Source of the DNA: Solimonas terrae
GTDB lineage: Bacteria > Pseudomonadota > Gammaproteobacteria > Nevskiales > Nevskiaceae
Assembly (NCBI RefSeq): GCF_011067135.1
Contig: NZ_JAAMOW010000003.1
Span: 1 to 64,000, forward strand
Length of the DNA: 64,000 nt
Direction: 5' to 3'
Below the pieces are notes generated by a model that did not search any database, was not told the origin of the DNA, and saw only the letters and a program-made list of their open reading frames with translations. The translations under genes and the position numbers were made by a program. Below are positions 8,854 to 18,093 of this stretch, one piece after another; the first letter of the stretch is position 1, and each line of letters starts with the position of its first letter.

Positions 8854-10035
8854 GTGAGCGACGAAGTCTTTACCCGCGATCTGTGTTCATGGCTGGACGC
8901 CAATCTGCCGGCCAGTCTGTGTACAGCCATGCCCGAGGATGAAATTCCCTGGGGCGGCAGTCGGGGAAGGTTTCCGAATCCGGACACGCGGCGCTGGATG
9001 GACGCGATGGCGGCGCGCGGCTGGACGGCGCCGACCTGGCCGCGCATGTATGGCGGCGGCGGTCTCGACGCGACAAGGGCGGCAATCCTGCAGCAGGAAC
9101 TGAGGCGACGGGGCGCGCGCCCTGCGCTGTTCTCTTTCGGTTTGTGGATGCTCGGTCCGGTGCTGCTGGAATACGGAAGCGAGGCTCAGAAGCAGCGCTT
9201 CCTGCCGCCGATCGTGCGCGGCGAAGCGCGCTGGTGCCAGGGCTATTCCGAACCGGATGCAGGCTCCGATCTGGCATCGCTGCGCACGAAAGCCGTCGAT
9301 GCGGGGGATCACTGGCGTGTCGACGGCCGGAAGATCTGGACGAGCTATGCAGACGAAGCGGACTGGATCTTCTGTCTCGTGCGGACCGACACCGGCCGCA
9401 AGCACGGCGGAATTTCCTTCCTGCTGATCGACATGAAAAGCCCGGGCATATCGACGCGGCCGATCCGCCTGATTTCGGGTTCGTCACCGTTCTGCGAGAC
9501 CTTCTTCGATGACGTTGCCGTGCCCAAGGAACATCTCGTCGGGCCGCTGAACGGTGGTTGGGAGATCGCGCGAAAGTTGCTGCAGTACGAGCGGCAGAAT
9601 GTCGCCGCCGCAGGCTTCGGCGGCGAGCTGAAGAGGATCGAAGCGCGTGCCCGGCAGCTGTTCGGCATCGACGCGCAAGGCCGGATCGCCGATGCGGCGC
9701 TGCGCGAGCGGATCGCCCACGCGGACATGTACGAGTACGCGACGCGGCTGACGATGCAGCGTGCGCAGCGCGAGGTCGATGCCGGGCAGGCCAGCTCGGC
9801 ATCGTCGGTCGTCAAGTACGCCGCAGCACATGCCAACCAGCAGCACTACGAGTTGATGATTGAAACGCTCGGCTACGAAGGCCTCGGCTGGCAAGGCGCT
9901 CCCTATGAAACCGAGAGTCTGGAACAGACCCGCAAGTGGCTGCGCTCGAAAGGCAATTCGATCGAGGGCGGCACATCGGAAATCAATCTGAATGTCATTG
10001 CGCGCCGCGTGCTGGGTTTGCCGGGAGGCGCATGA
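8854..10035 (+). CDS. Acyl-CoA dehydrogenase, FadE-like, putative catalytic (alpha-type) subunit
   Basis: 393 residues with a GTG start at 8854, 13 nt after the SDR stop. FAD-contact motifs include GYSEPDAGSDLASLR and the substrate loop DGRKIWTSYADEADW. The C terminus contains SIEGGTSEINLN, which places a glutamate where the catalytic base is expected. It closely resembles the larger subunit of the heteromeric steroid-side-chain ACADs (ChsE type). The next gene, overlapping by 4 nt, is a shorter ACAD without that glutamate, so the two probably form one alpha2beta2 enzyme. Substrate specificity is not deducible. Confidence 0.9.
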   Translation: MSDEVFTRDLCSWLDANLPASLCTAMPEDEIPWGGSRGRFPNPDTRRWMDAMAARGWTAPTWPRMYGGGGLDATRAAILQQELRRRGARPALFSFGLWMLGPVLLEYGSEAQKQRFLPPIVRGEARWCQGYSEPDAGSDLASLRTKAVDAGDHWRVDGRKIWTSYADEADWIFCLVRTDTGRKHGGISFLLIDMKSPGISTRPIRLISGSSPFCETFFDDVAVPKEHLVGPLNGGWEIARKLLQYERQNVAAAGFGGELKRIEARARQLFGIDAQGRIADAALRERIAHADMYEYATRLTMQRAQREVDAGQASSASSVVKYAAAHANQQHYELMIETLGYEGLGWQGAPYETESLEQTRKWLRSKGNSIEGGTSEINLNVIARRVLGLPGGA

Positions 10036-11129
10036 ACGCGATCGACATGCAGGCCGATATCGAGATGTTCGCCGACTCGGTGCGGACGTGGATCAGCGAC
10101 CATGCAGCACTGTCGGCGCAGCGCACGCGTGGCGGAAACGCCGATCGGCAGCGCTGGCACGCGATGGCGGCGCTCGGCTGGGGCGGGCTGACCATCGGTG
10201 CTGAGTACGGTGGTGCCGGTCTCGGTCTTCCCGGCCTGTGCGCGGCGATGACGGCACTGGGCCGTGAATTGCTCGGCGCGCCGCTGCTGTCGACTGCGGT
10301 TTCGAAATCCCTGTTCGAAAACGCCGCGTCCGCCGAGCAGCGCGCCATCTGGCTGCCGCGTCTCCGTGACGGGGCCGTCGTCGCGCTCGCGATCGACGAG
10401 AGCGCTCGGCATGAGCCACAGCGGATCGCGACGATGGCGAGCACCGATCGCCAGGGCTGGCGCCTCGACGGCCGTAAAACCATGGTGATCGATGCCGGGC
10501 TTGCCGATGCCGTCGTCGTCGTCGCCGGCATGACGGGGGAGGCGTCCCGAATCGGCCTGTTTCTGGTTCCGGCAGACGCCCCGACCCGCAATCCGCGCCA
10601 TACCATCGACGAACGCGATTACGCGGATTTGCATTTCGACGGCTTGCGGGTTGCCGCGTCGGCCTTGCTCGGCGGCGCGCCTGTCGACCGCGAAGTGCTG
10701 GATGACGCACTGGACGTCGCGCGCATCGGCCTGGCGGCGGAAATGCTCGGCGTCGGTGCGCGTGCGCTTGATTTGATCGTTGATCATCTATGCACGCGTC
10801 GGCAGTTCGGTCGCGCGATCGGCGAGTTCCAGGCATTGCAGCACCGTGCCGCGATCATCAAGGTCGATCTGGAACTGGCCGGCTCGGCGCTGGCGGCAGC
10901 GGTTGTGGCCGATCGAAGGGAGCGTCCAGCCCATGCCTCGCTCGCAAAGGCGATGGCCGGCGAAGCGCTGCATCGCGCTTCGGTGGAGATCGTGCAGATG
11001 CACGGCGGCATGGGCATGAGCGATGAGCATGTCGCGGGTCTGTTCCTGAAGCGCGCGCGTGTCGCCGAAGCCTTGTACGGCAATCGCAGCTTCCACGCCG
11101 GGCGCTGGGCCGGCCTGCACGGCTATTGA
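10032..11129 (+). CDS. Acyl-CoA dehydrogenase-like protein, putative non-catalytic (beta-type) subunit
   Basis: 365 residues starting at the ATG 10032, which overlaps the TGA of the previous gene. It has the ACAD fold (LTIGAEYGGAGLGLPG, RQFGRAIGEFQALQHR, QMHGGMGMSDEH), but the C-terminal region reads ALYGNRSFHAGR with no catalytic glutamate. In heteromeric ACADs of steroid catabolism one subunit is degenerate in this way and binds FAD jointly with its partner. Size, overlap and missing base support pairing with 8854-10035. Independent activity would be surprising. Confidence 0.88.
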   Translation: MNAIDMQADIEMFADSVRTWISDHAALSAQRTRGGNADRQRWHAMAALGWGGLTIGAEYGGAGLGLPGLCAAMTALGRELLGAPLLSTAVSKSLFENAASAEQRAIWLPRLRDGAVVALAIDESARHEPQRIATMASTDRQGWRLDGRKTMVIDAGLADAVVVVAGMTGEASRIGLFLVPADAPTRNPRHTIDERDYADLHFDGLRVAASALLGGAPVDREVLDDALDVARIGLAAEMLGVGARALDLIVDHLCTRRQFGRAIGEFQALQHRAAIIKVDLELAGSALAAAVVADRRERPAHASLAKAMAGEALHRASVEIVQMHGGMGMSDEHVAGLFLKRARVAEALYGNRSFHAGRWAGLHGY

Positions 11130-11136
11130 GATCGTC

Positions 11137-12252
11137 ATGAACTTCGAACTGGACATGGCGCAGTGCCTGCTGCGCGACAATCTCGACAACTTTCTCGCCA
11201 GGCAGTATCGCTTCGAGGCGAGACGCCAGATCGTGCTTGGCGAGCCTGGCTGGCAGCCGACGCTGTGGCGTCGTTTCGCCGACGAACTGGGCCTGCTCGG
11301 CGCCGGTTTGCCGGAGCAGGCCGGTGGCAGCGGCGGTGGCGCCATCGAGCACATGCTGGTGATGGAGGCCTTCGGCAAGGCGCTGGTCGTCGAACCCTAT
11401 CTCGAATGCTGTGTGCTGGCTGCCGGCGTGTTGGCGCGCTCGCCGGGGGATGCGGCAACGGCGTTGCTTGCGCGAATCGCCGAGGGTTCCGCCATTGTCG
11501 TCCCTGCATGGTCGGAGCCAGTCGGGGGCGTCGCCACGCAGGCGAGGCGCACGCCCGACGGCTGGCAGCTCGACGGCCGCAAAGCGGTGGCGGTGGCGGC
11601 GCCCTGGGCGACGCATCTGATCGTCAGCGCCCAGGTGGAAGGCACAACAGGGACCTCACTGTTCGTTGTGCCGCGGCAGGCGCAAGGTCTGGCGTTGCAG
11701 TCTTATCCGACCATTGACGGGCGGCGCGCCGCCGATCTCGAATGTGCCGGTCTCGCACTGACCGCCGAAGCCTTGCTGGGCACGGCGGGAGCGTCGCAAG
11801 CCCTGCTGGAGCAGATGCTCGACGAAGGCGCCGCAGCGGTCTGTGCAGAAGCCCTGGGCGTGATGGCGCGGCTGCATGCAGACACGCTTGCATACGTTTG
11901 CGAGCGTCGTCAGTTCGGACAGGCGATAGCCGGTTTCCAGGTCATCCAGCATCGTCTGGTGGCGATGCATCTGAAGATCGAACTTGCGCGAGCCGCAACG
12001 GTATTCGCGAGCCTGTCGCTGTCGAAGACAGCGCGCGAACGCGCGCTGGCGGTGTCGACCGCCAAGGTGACGGTGGCCGAGGCCTGCCGCTTCGTCGCCC
12101 AGAACGCCGTGCAGCTGCATGGCGGCATGGGCATGACGGATGAACTGCCGCTCGGCAGCTACTTCAAGCGTGCAACGGCGATCGAGCGCGAGTTCGGCGA
12201 TGTCGATCACCATCTGCGCCGACATGCGCGACTGGAGCGAGTGGCGGCTTAG
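11137..12252 (+). CDS. Acyl-CoA dehydrogenase-like protein (second beta-type subunit)
   Basis: 371 residues starting at the ATG 11137, 7 nt after the preceding stop. ACAD signatures are present (LGLLGAGLPEQAGG, CERRQFGQAIAGFQVIQH, LHGGMGMTDELPLG), while the C terminus FGDVDHHLRR lacks a catalytic glutamate. It is similar in plan to the previous gene. Its likely partner is the 407-residue ACAD encoded convergently at 12249-13472; the two genes overlap by 4 nt at their 3' ends. Which large subunit it pairs with is inferred from adjacency only. Confidence 0.86.
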   Translation: MNFELDMAQCLLRDNLDNFLARQYRFEARRQIVLGEPGWQPTLWRRFADELGLLGAGLPEQAGGSGGGAIEHMLVMEAFGKALVVEPYLECCVLAAGVLARSPGDAATALLARIAEGSAIVVPAWSEPVGGVATQARRTPDGWQLDGRKAVAVAAPWATHLIVSAQVEGTTGTSLFVVPRQAQGLALQSYPTIDGRRAADLECAGLALTAEALLGTAGASQALLEQMLDEGAAAVCAEALGVMARLHADTLAYVCERRQFGQAIAGFQVIQHRLVAMHLKIELARAATVFASLSLSKTARERALAVSTAKVTVAEACRFVAQNAVQLHGGMGMTDELPLGSYFKRATAIEREFGDVDHHLRRHARLERVAA

Positions 12253-13472
12253 AGGCCGAGCGTCGCTTTCGCCAGGATGTTGTACTGAATCTCGGTCGAG
12301 CCGGCGTAGATCGTTCCGGCGCGATCATTGAGATACCGCAGGGGCGCGACCGCAGCGGCAAGCGGCCCCCGGGTCTGGCCGCAGCCGTGCGGCAGCCTGA
12401 CATCGCCGCCCGCCCGGAAAGCTTGCGGTTGATAGGCGCGGCCGTAGGCGCCGGCGGCATCCAGCGCGAGCTCGGTGAGATGCTGGCTGAGTTCGGTGCC
12501 GACAATCTTCATCACCGACGCCGCGAGTCCCGGAGAGCCGCCGGCGGCGATCGTCGAGAGCGCCTGCAGTTCGTACTGCTCGAGCGTGGTGGCACGAATG
12601 CGCGCCGCTGCAAGGCGCGACGCGAACAGCGGATCGTCGAGCAGCGTGCCGCCGGCATCGTGCGGCACGGTCGCCGCGAACGCGCGCAGTTCGTCCAGGC
12701 GCAATTGCAGCTCCGGGGCAGATGCCAGATTGCTGCGCTCGAATTCGAGCTGGAACTTGGCGACGGTCCAGCCGTCGCCGATGGCGCCAAGCACGTTGCG
12801 CTTGGGAACGCGGACCCGATCGAAGAACACCTGGTTCTGGATGTGTTCGCCGGACGACATGACGATCGGCCGCACGCTGATACCCGGGCTGTGCATGTCG
12901 AGCAGGACGAAACTGATGCCGCGCTGCGGTTTCGCTTCGCGCGATGTGCGCACCAGTGCGAACATCCAGTTCGACACGTGTGCGTGCGTGGTCCAGATCT
13001 TCGAGCCGGTGCAGACCAGATCATCGCCGTCGTCGATCGCCGGCATTTGCAGTGACGCGAGGTCCGAGCCGGACTCGGGTTCGGAATAGCCCTGACTCCA
13101 GAGGACGTCGCCACTCAGTGTGCCGGGCAGAAAGCGCGCGTGCTGGTCCGGCGTGCCGAAGCGGATGATCGCCGGGCCGACCATGTGCACGCCGAGCGGC
13201 GGTGGTGGCGCGCCGGCAGCGAGTCGCTCGCGGGTGAAGAGGTAGCGCTGCACGGCGCTCCATTCGCAGCCGCCGTGTTCGCGCGGCCAGCTCGGTGCCC
13301 CCCAGCCACGTGCGGCGAGCTTCTTCTGGAAGGCAATCGATGCGTGATGATCGGGATAGACGCTGGTCATGCGCGTGCCGGCGGCACGTAGTTCGTCATC
13401 GACTGCATCCGCGAGAAACGCGCGGACTTCGTCACGGAACGCAAGATCGGCATCGCGCCAGTCCAGATACAT
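12249..13472 (-). CDS. Acyl-CoA dehydrogenase (large subunit type, 407 aa)
   Basis: Reverse-strand gene with ATG at 13472. FAD/substrate motifs are GYSEPESGSDLASLQ and TGSKIWTTHAHVSNWMF; the C terminus reads TIYAGSTEIQYNILAK. At the position of the usual catalytic glutamate (YEG in MCAD-like enzymes) there is Ala-Gly, as in many actinobacterial-type FadE proteins whose base lies elsewhere. It forms a reverse block with the downstream-transcribed neighbours at 13482-15824 and 15811-17961, of which it is the last gene. It probably works with the short ACAD at 11137-12252. Confidence 0.9.
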   Translation of the reverse strand: MYLDWRDADLAFRDEVRAFLADAVDDELRAAGTRMTSVYPDHHASIAFQKKLAARGWGAPSWPREHGGCEWSAVQRYLFTRERLAAGAPPPPLGVHMVGPAIIRFGTPDQHARFLPGTLSGDVLWSQGYSEPESGSDLASLQMPAIDDGDDLVCTGSKIWTTHAHVSNWMFALVRTSREAKPQRGISFVLLDMHSPGISVRPIVMSSGEHIQNQVFFDRVRVPKRNVLGAIGDGWTVAKFQLEFERSNLASAPELQLRLDELRAFAATVPHDAGGTLLDDPLFASRLAAARIRATTLEQYELQALSTIAAGGSPGLAASVMKIVGTELSQHLTELALDAAGAYGRAYQPQAFRAGGDVRLPHGCGQTRGPLAAAVAPLRYLNDRAGTIYAGSTEIQYNILAKATLGL

Positions 13473-13481
13473 CGCCGGCCC

Positions 13482-15824
13482 TTACTCGCCTTTCCAGCGC
13501 GGCGCGCGCTTCTGCGCGAACGCCAGTGGCCCTTCGCGGAAGTCCGGCGAGCGAAACATGTCGCGCACCGCGTCGTAGCGCAATTGCCTGCGGTAGGCGT
13601 CGGCCTGCGTCGCTTCGTCAGCACCTTCGCGGACGATGGCTTTCGACGCGCGGATCGACATCGGGCTGCAGGCCAGCATTTCGGAAGCCCAGCGCCGCGC
13701 CTCTTTCATCAGGTTCGCCGCATCGGTGACTTCATTGACGAAGCCGAGTTTGAGTCCTTCTTCGGCGCCAACGCGTCGGCCGGTCAGGATCATGCCCATC
13801 GCCTGCTTCAGCGGAATCTGCTGTGTCAGCCGCAGCAGACCGCCTTCGAGCGCGGCGAGGCCGACTTTCGGCTCGGGCAATGCGAACACCGCGCTGTCAA
13901 CGGCAACGATGATGTCGCAGGCCAGCGCGATCTCGAAGCCGCCGCCCATGGCGGTTCCGTTGACGGCGGCAATCACCGGTTTGTCGAGATTGAAGCGGCC
14001 GGTCAGGCCGGCGAAACCCTTCAACGGCGGCGCAAAGCTCTCGCCGCGTGCCATTGCCGTGGCGGTGAATTTCAGATCGTTGCCCGTACAGAACGCGCGT
14101 TCGCCGGCGCCGGTGATGATCGCGACCCACTGCGACGGATCGGCGGCGAAGTCATCGAAGATTTCCGTGAGTTCCGCATTGGCCGCCGGATGCAGTGCGT
14201 TCATCGCCTCCGGGCGATTCATCGTGACGATGGTCAGGGGGCCTTCGCGCTCCACCGTGCAGTAGCGCCTCGGCAGGGCGCGGCGATCGCGCGGTGTGTC
14301 GCCGATTTCCCAGACCGGCAGGCCGAAGGTGTCGATGCGCACCTGGCCGACGGTGCCGATCGCGTTTCGTTCAGTCGACAGCAGCGGCGCCATCGACGCC
14401 TCGTCATCGGCTATGACCTTGGCCATCACGCGCTGACCCGTGGGTGTGCGTGCGACGACGATGCCGTGCAGCGGGGCGCCGTCGCGCGCGTAGAGAACGG
14501 TGTAGGTCTCGATCGTCGCCGCGCCGACGTAGTCGTCGGCGAGCGCCGGCACCGCATCGCCGGCGCGATCCGCAAGGTCCTGCACCGAATAGTCGAGTGC
14601 GAGCGCGGCCGGCGCCGGCCGCTGGCTCAGCACCAGCGTGTGATGTTTGTTGACGTAGCCGCCCTGGCCGTACAGCAGGCCGATGTCCTGTGGCGTCGCG
14701 CGCAGGATGCGCACCATGGAGCAGACGGCATGCGACATGTAGTTGTTGAGCGGACCACCGAAGAAGGTCAGCCCTCCCGCGACGGTCGGCGTGCAGGTCT
14801 TCGCGTCGAGGCCGAGCGTGCGCAGCGCCATCTTCGGCACCACCGGGAAACAGCTGTACAACTCGACGTGATCGAAGCGTTTGACGTCGCCACCCACCAG
14901 TTCGACGCTTTTGCGAAGCACCGCCTCCTGCGCCGTGCTGTGCGTGTAGGCGTCTCGCTTCAGATAGTCCTCGGATTCCTTCGCGGCTGCGCCGCCCCAG
15001 ACATGGATCATGCGATCGTCCGCGACACCGGCGGCGCGCGCGAACGCGAGGCTGGTGACGATCACGCCGGCCGCCTGGTTGACCGACGGATTGGCGACCA
15101 TGAACTTCGGGTACGGCCAGTTGATCAAACGATTCTGATCGCCGATGGCGGCGATCGTCGCGGCGTCGGGCGCCTTGCGGATCCAGGCCCGCTCGTTGCC
15201 GGCAGCGACCGCTGCGTATTGCGCCCACAGCTGCGCGGACTCGGCATGTGCCTGCGCCGGCGTCTGTTGCCAGGCGGCCTGGGTCGCCATCTCGTACAGC
15301 GGATAGATTTGTGCGGGATCGGTGACGCCCAGCTTTTTTGCGACGGCGCTCATTTCGAAGCGGCTGGAAGGGAAGCTGACAGCGGCTTCCCTGGATGCGG
15401 CCGGTGTCCACGCCAGCTTCGCCTTTTCCTTCATGGCGCGATTGCGCGCGTGCATCGCTTCGCCGCCGACGATCGCCGCCGCCTGTTGTTCGCCGCGTGC
15501 GATCCGCACGGCCGCCTCGTGGATCAGGCGGATCGGGGTTTCGCCGCCCATGCTGGCATTGACTTTGCGCGCCGGCGCGATGCCGAGCCGCTCGCAGAGC
15601 AATGACACCGGATCGGCGTAGCGCCAGCTGATCAGGCCGATCAGTTCGATCGAATCGATGCGCTTCAGCAGTGCCGCGCCGGCATCCTGCTCGGCGGCGC
15701 GCAGCGCGCGTTCCATCAGCGCGACCGGTTCCAGCGCGTCCGCCGGCTGCGTCGGACGATCGACGAATTCGCCGACTCCGACGATGACCGGAATGTGTTC
15801 GGCGTTCATCTCAGTGCTGCTCAC
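13482..15824 (-). CDS. Thiolase-like protein fused to enoyl-CoA hydratase (780 aa)
   Basis: A single uninterrupted frame encodes two enzymes. Residues 1 to about 505 are a thiolase-like (TLP1-type) fold with the extra C-terminal domain (IETYTVLYARDGAPLHGIVV). Its nucleophile region reads VNASMGGETPIRL with no cysteine, as in other type-1 thiolase-like proteins, so it probably binds or cleaves acyl-CoA without a Cys. Residues from about 515 to 780 are a complete crotonase with both catalytic glutamates (FALPEPKVGLAALEGG) and oxyanion-hole motif AFCTGNDL. The start is a GTG at 15824 with GGGAGGA upstream, overlapping the previous stop by 14 nt; an ATG at 15809 is an alternative. The fusion suggests substrate channelling of an enoyl-CoA through hydration and a thiolase-like step. 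Confidence 0.88.
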   Translation of the reverse strand: MSSTEMNAEHIPVIVGVGEFVDRPTQPADALEPVALMERALRAAEQDAGAALLKRIDSIELIGLISWRYADPVSLLCERLGIAPARKVNASMGGETPIRLIHEAAVRIARGEQQAAAIVGGEAMHARNRAMKEKAKLAWTPAASREAAVSFPSSRFEMSAVAKKLGVTDPAQIYPLYEMATQAAWQQTPAQAHAESAQLWAQYAAVAAGNERAWIRKAPDAATIAAIGDQNRLINWPYPKFMVANPSVNQAAGVIVTSLAFARAAGVADDRMIHVWGGAAAKESEDYLKRDAYTHSTAQEAVLRKSVELVGGDVKRFDHVELYSCFPVVPKMALRTLGLDAKTCTPTVAGGLTFFGGPLNNYMSHAVCSMVRILRATPQDIGLLYGQGGYVNKHHTLVLSQRPAPAALALDYSVQDLADRAGDAVPALADDYVGAATIETYTVLYARDGAPLHGIVVARTPTGQRVMAKVIADDEASMAPLLSTERNAIGTVGQVRIDTFGLPVWEIGDTPRDRRALPRRYCTVEREGPLTIVTMNRPEAMNALHPAANAELTEIFDDFAADPSQWVAIITGAGERAFCTGNDLKFTATAMARGESFAPPLKGFAGLTGRFNLDKPVIAAVNGTAMGGGFEIALACDIIVAVDSAVFALPEPKVGLAALEGGLLRLTQQIPLKQAMGMILTGRRVGAEEGLKLGFVNEVTDAANLMKEARRWASEMLACSPMSIRASKAIVREGADEATQADAYRRQLRYDAVRDMFRSPDFREGPLAFAQKRAPRWKGE

Positions 15825-17961
15825 GCGCGTCCTCCCAGACCGTCAGACCGTCGAGTGCCTCGATGCCGCCATCGAACGCCAGCAGCGGATTGATTTCAAG
15901 CGAGACCAGGTCGGGGCCCAGCGCCAGCGCGGCGTCGCCGATCGCGACGATGATCTTCGCCAGTGCCGCGCGATCGACTGCCGGCGCACCGCGGAAGCCG
16001 TCCAGCAAGGCGCTGCCGCGCAATTCGCTCAGCATGGTCAGTGCATCGTCCTCGCACACCGGCAACAGCCGCAGACTGGTGTCTTTCAGCACTTCGACGA
16101 ACACGCCGCCGAGCCCGACGGCGATCGCCGGACCCCACTGCGGATCGCGCATGGTGCCGACGAACAGTTCGACACCGCTGCCGCGCATCGGCGAGACAAT
16201 CACGCCGTCGAGCCGGGCGTCGGGCCGCGCCGCCTGCACGCGCTGCATCATCTGCTCGTACGCCGCGCGCACAGCCTCGGCGTCGCCGAGCCCGAGCGCG
16301 ACGCCGCCGACTTCGGTCTTGTGCCGGATGTCCGGTGACGCGATCTTCAGCACGACCGGCGTCGCGAGCTTCTGCGCACATGCCGCCGCGGCTTCGGCCG
16401 ACGTGACGACCTGCGCGGGGATCACCGGCACGCCCCGGTCGGCGAGAAAATCGAGCACGGCGCGCTCGCTGTCCGGACGCAGCGCCGCTTCCGGCACCAC
16501 GTTGCGTGCCGTGCGGGCGCTGCGCTGCCAGGCGCCATGGCGCAGCAGCTGGCCGAGCGCATTGAGGCCGTGGCGAACGCCGCCGCCGCTGTAGATCACG
16601 CCCAGCTCTTCGGTCAGCGCACGCGCCTCGCCGGTGACGCCGCTGAAGGTGTGGCTGAACATCACGCAGGGCTTGCCGGACTCGCGGAAGCCGGCGCCGA
16701 CCTGGCCGATGAAGCGCCGTGCGAAGCCGCGCGCGTCTTCCTTCGGCGGGGTATCGAAGACGAAGCTCAGTGCGGCGATCTTCGGGTCCTGCGCCAATGT
16801 CCGCAGCGAGCGGGCAATCAGTTCCGGTTCGACCATGGCGGCGCCCGTGACGTCGAGCGGATTGTTCGGCGTCGCGAGCGGCGGCAGCACCTCGCGCAGC
16901 GCCCTGCCGGTGTCCGCCGACAGGGTCGGCAGCTCGATGGCCTCGGCCTCGGCCTGGTCGGTGATGATTTCGCACATGCCGCCGGACATTGCGATGAACG
17001 CGACACCGCCGCCGTGAATCGCGCCAAGCCTGGCGAACAGATCGCTGGTGACGACCAGTTCCTCCAGCGAATGCACACGCGACAGGCCGAGCTTGCGGCA
17101 CAGCGCATCGAACACGCGATCGTTGCCGACCAGCGAACCGGTATGCGCCTGTGCGGCTTTCGCCGAAGCCTCGCTGGACCCGACCTTGAGCACGACCACC
17201 GGTTTGCCGGCAGCATTGGCCGCATCGATCGCGTGTTCGAAGCGGACCGGATCGCGGACCGATTCGAGAAACAGCGCGATCGCCCTCGGTTCCGGCTGAG
17301 CCGCGAGATATTCGATGGCGTCGGCGACCTGCACGTCGGCTTCGTTGCCGGTCGAGATCATGTGCGTCAGACCGACACGCTGCTGATGGGCGAACTGCTC
17401 CAGCTGACTGGCGAGCGCACCACTCTGCGAAACCAGCGCGACCTGCGGCGTGCCGCCGGCCCGCCGCAGCGGTGTCGTCCAGATCGGCGTACCGGCGACG
17501 AAGTTCGCATAGCCGAGGCAGTTCGGGCCGAGCATGCGAATGCCGGCGACGCGTGCCTTGTCGGCGATCTGCTGCTGGCGCTGGCGGCCGCCGTCACCGG
17601 TCTCGGCGAAGCCGCCGGAGAGGATCACCGCACCGCCGATGCCGGCGTTGTGCAGGTCGTCGAAGACTTCGAGCATTTTCGACTCCGGCACCATCAGCAG
17701 GGCTGCGTCGATCGGCTCGCCGACGGCCGAGCAGGTCGGCGCCGCCTCGCTGCCGAAGATCGTGCCGCCCTTGGGGTTGATCATGTGGACCCTGCCGGCG
17801 TAGCCGAAACGCCGCAGGTTGTCGACCGCGGCGATCGACCAGACCGAGCGTTCGGTGGCGCCGACCAGGGCGATCGAGCGGGGATTGAACAGCGGCTCCA
17901 GCGAACCGGCGGACGGCCGGGCAGGCGTCACCGGTGCGGACGGTGCAGGGGATTTCGACAA
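15811..17961 (-). CDS. Acyl-CoA synthetase, ADP/NDP-forming, alpha-beta fusion
   Basis: 716 residues. The N-terminal CoA-binding domain (FNPRSIALVGATERS, about 25-39) is followed by two succinyl-CoA-ligase-like domains with the phosphohistidine in AQAHTGSLVG (His273), then a C-terminal ATP-grasp domain (from about 480; LKIASPDIRHKTEVGGVALG). It makes acyl-CoA from acid, ATP and CoA via acyl phosphate and releases ADP, unlike the AMP-forming ligases elsewhere in the window. The start is taken at TTG 17961, which has GGAGA at proper spacing; no ATG is available in frame nearby. It is divergent from the aldehyde dehydrogenase at 18094, with an ATTAG box between them. Confidence 0.9.
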   Translation of the reverse strand: MSKSPAPSAPVTPARPSAGSLEPLFNPRSIALVGATERSVWSIAAVDNLRRFGYAGRVHMINPKGGTIFGSEAAPTCSAVGEPIDAALLMVPESKMLEVFDDLHNAGIGGAVILSGGFAETGDGGRQRQQQIADKARVAGIRMLGPNCLGYANFVAGTPIWTTPLRRAGGTPQVALVSQSGALASQLEQFAHQQRVGLTHMISTGNEADVQVADAIEYLAAQPEPRAIALFLESVRDPVRFEHAIDAANAAGKPVVVLKVGSSEASAKAAQAHTGSLVGNDRVFDALCRKLGLSRVHSLEELVVTSDLFARLGAIHGGGVAFIAMSGGMCEIITDQAEAEAIELPTLSADTGRALREVLPPLATPNNPLDVTGAAMVEPELIARSLRTLAQDPKIAALSFVFDTPPKEDARGFARRFIGQVGAGFRESGKPCVMFSHTFSGVTGEARALTEELGVIYSGGGVRHGLNALGQLLRHGAWQRSARTARNVVPEAALRPDSERAVLDFLADRGVPVIPAQVVTSAEAAAACAQKLATPVVLKIASPDIRHKTEVGGVALGLGDAEAVRAAYEQMMQRVQAARPDARLDGVIVSPMRGSGVELFVGTMRDPQWGPAIAVGLGGVFVEVLKDTSLRLLPVCEDDALTMLSELRGSALLDGFRGAPAVDRAALAKIIVAIGDAALALGPDLVSLEINPLLAFDGGIEALDGLTVWEDAREQH

Positions 17962-18030
17962 CGCGGTTCTCCAGTGGCGGCGTGCGCAACCGGCAATCCG
18001 AAGGGCCGGGGCTTCACGCGGTCTCGTTTT

Positions 18031-18050
18031 GTCTATTACCATTAGATAAT
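18031..18050 (+). promoter_or_regulatory. ATTAG box 2 (candidate operator)
   Basis: GTCTATTACCATTAGATAAT, in the divergent region between the ADP-forming ligase (start 17961) and the aldehyde dehydrogenase (start 18094). It is also part of a perfect 7-bp inverted repeat, TCTATTA (18032-18038) and TAATAGA (18047-18053) separated by 8 nt. It is one of the two best-conserved members of the seven-box family. Confidence 0.6.
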
Positions 18051-18093
18051 AGAGTCGGCCGACGGCCGGCACAAGACAGCCGAGGAGAAGCGG

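Noticed and set aside
13584-15605. A 673-codon open frame on the plus strand opposite the thiolase/hydratase fusion
   Set aside because: Its product is Arg/His/Gly-rich with no recognisable domain and is the antisense shadow of a clear enzyme; long antisense frames are expected in GC-rich DNA. The same holds for large antisense frames at 1305-2909, 4870-6714, 16537-18045, 34032-36296, 36721-38457 and 42707-44989.
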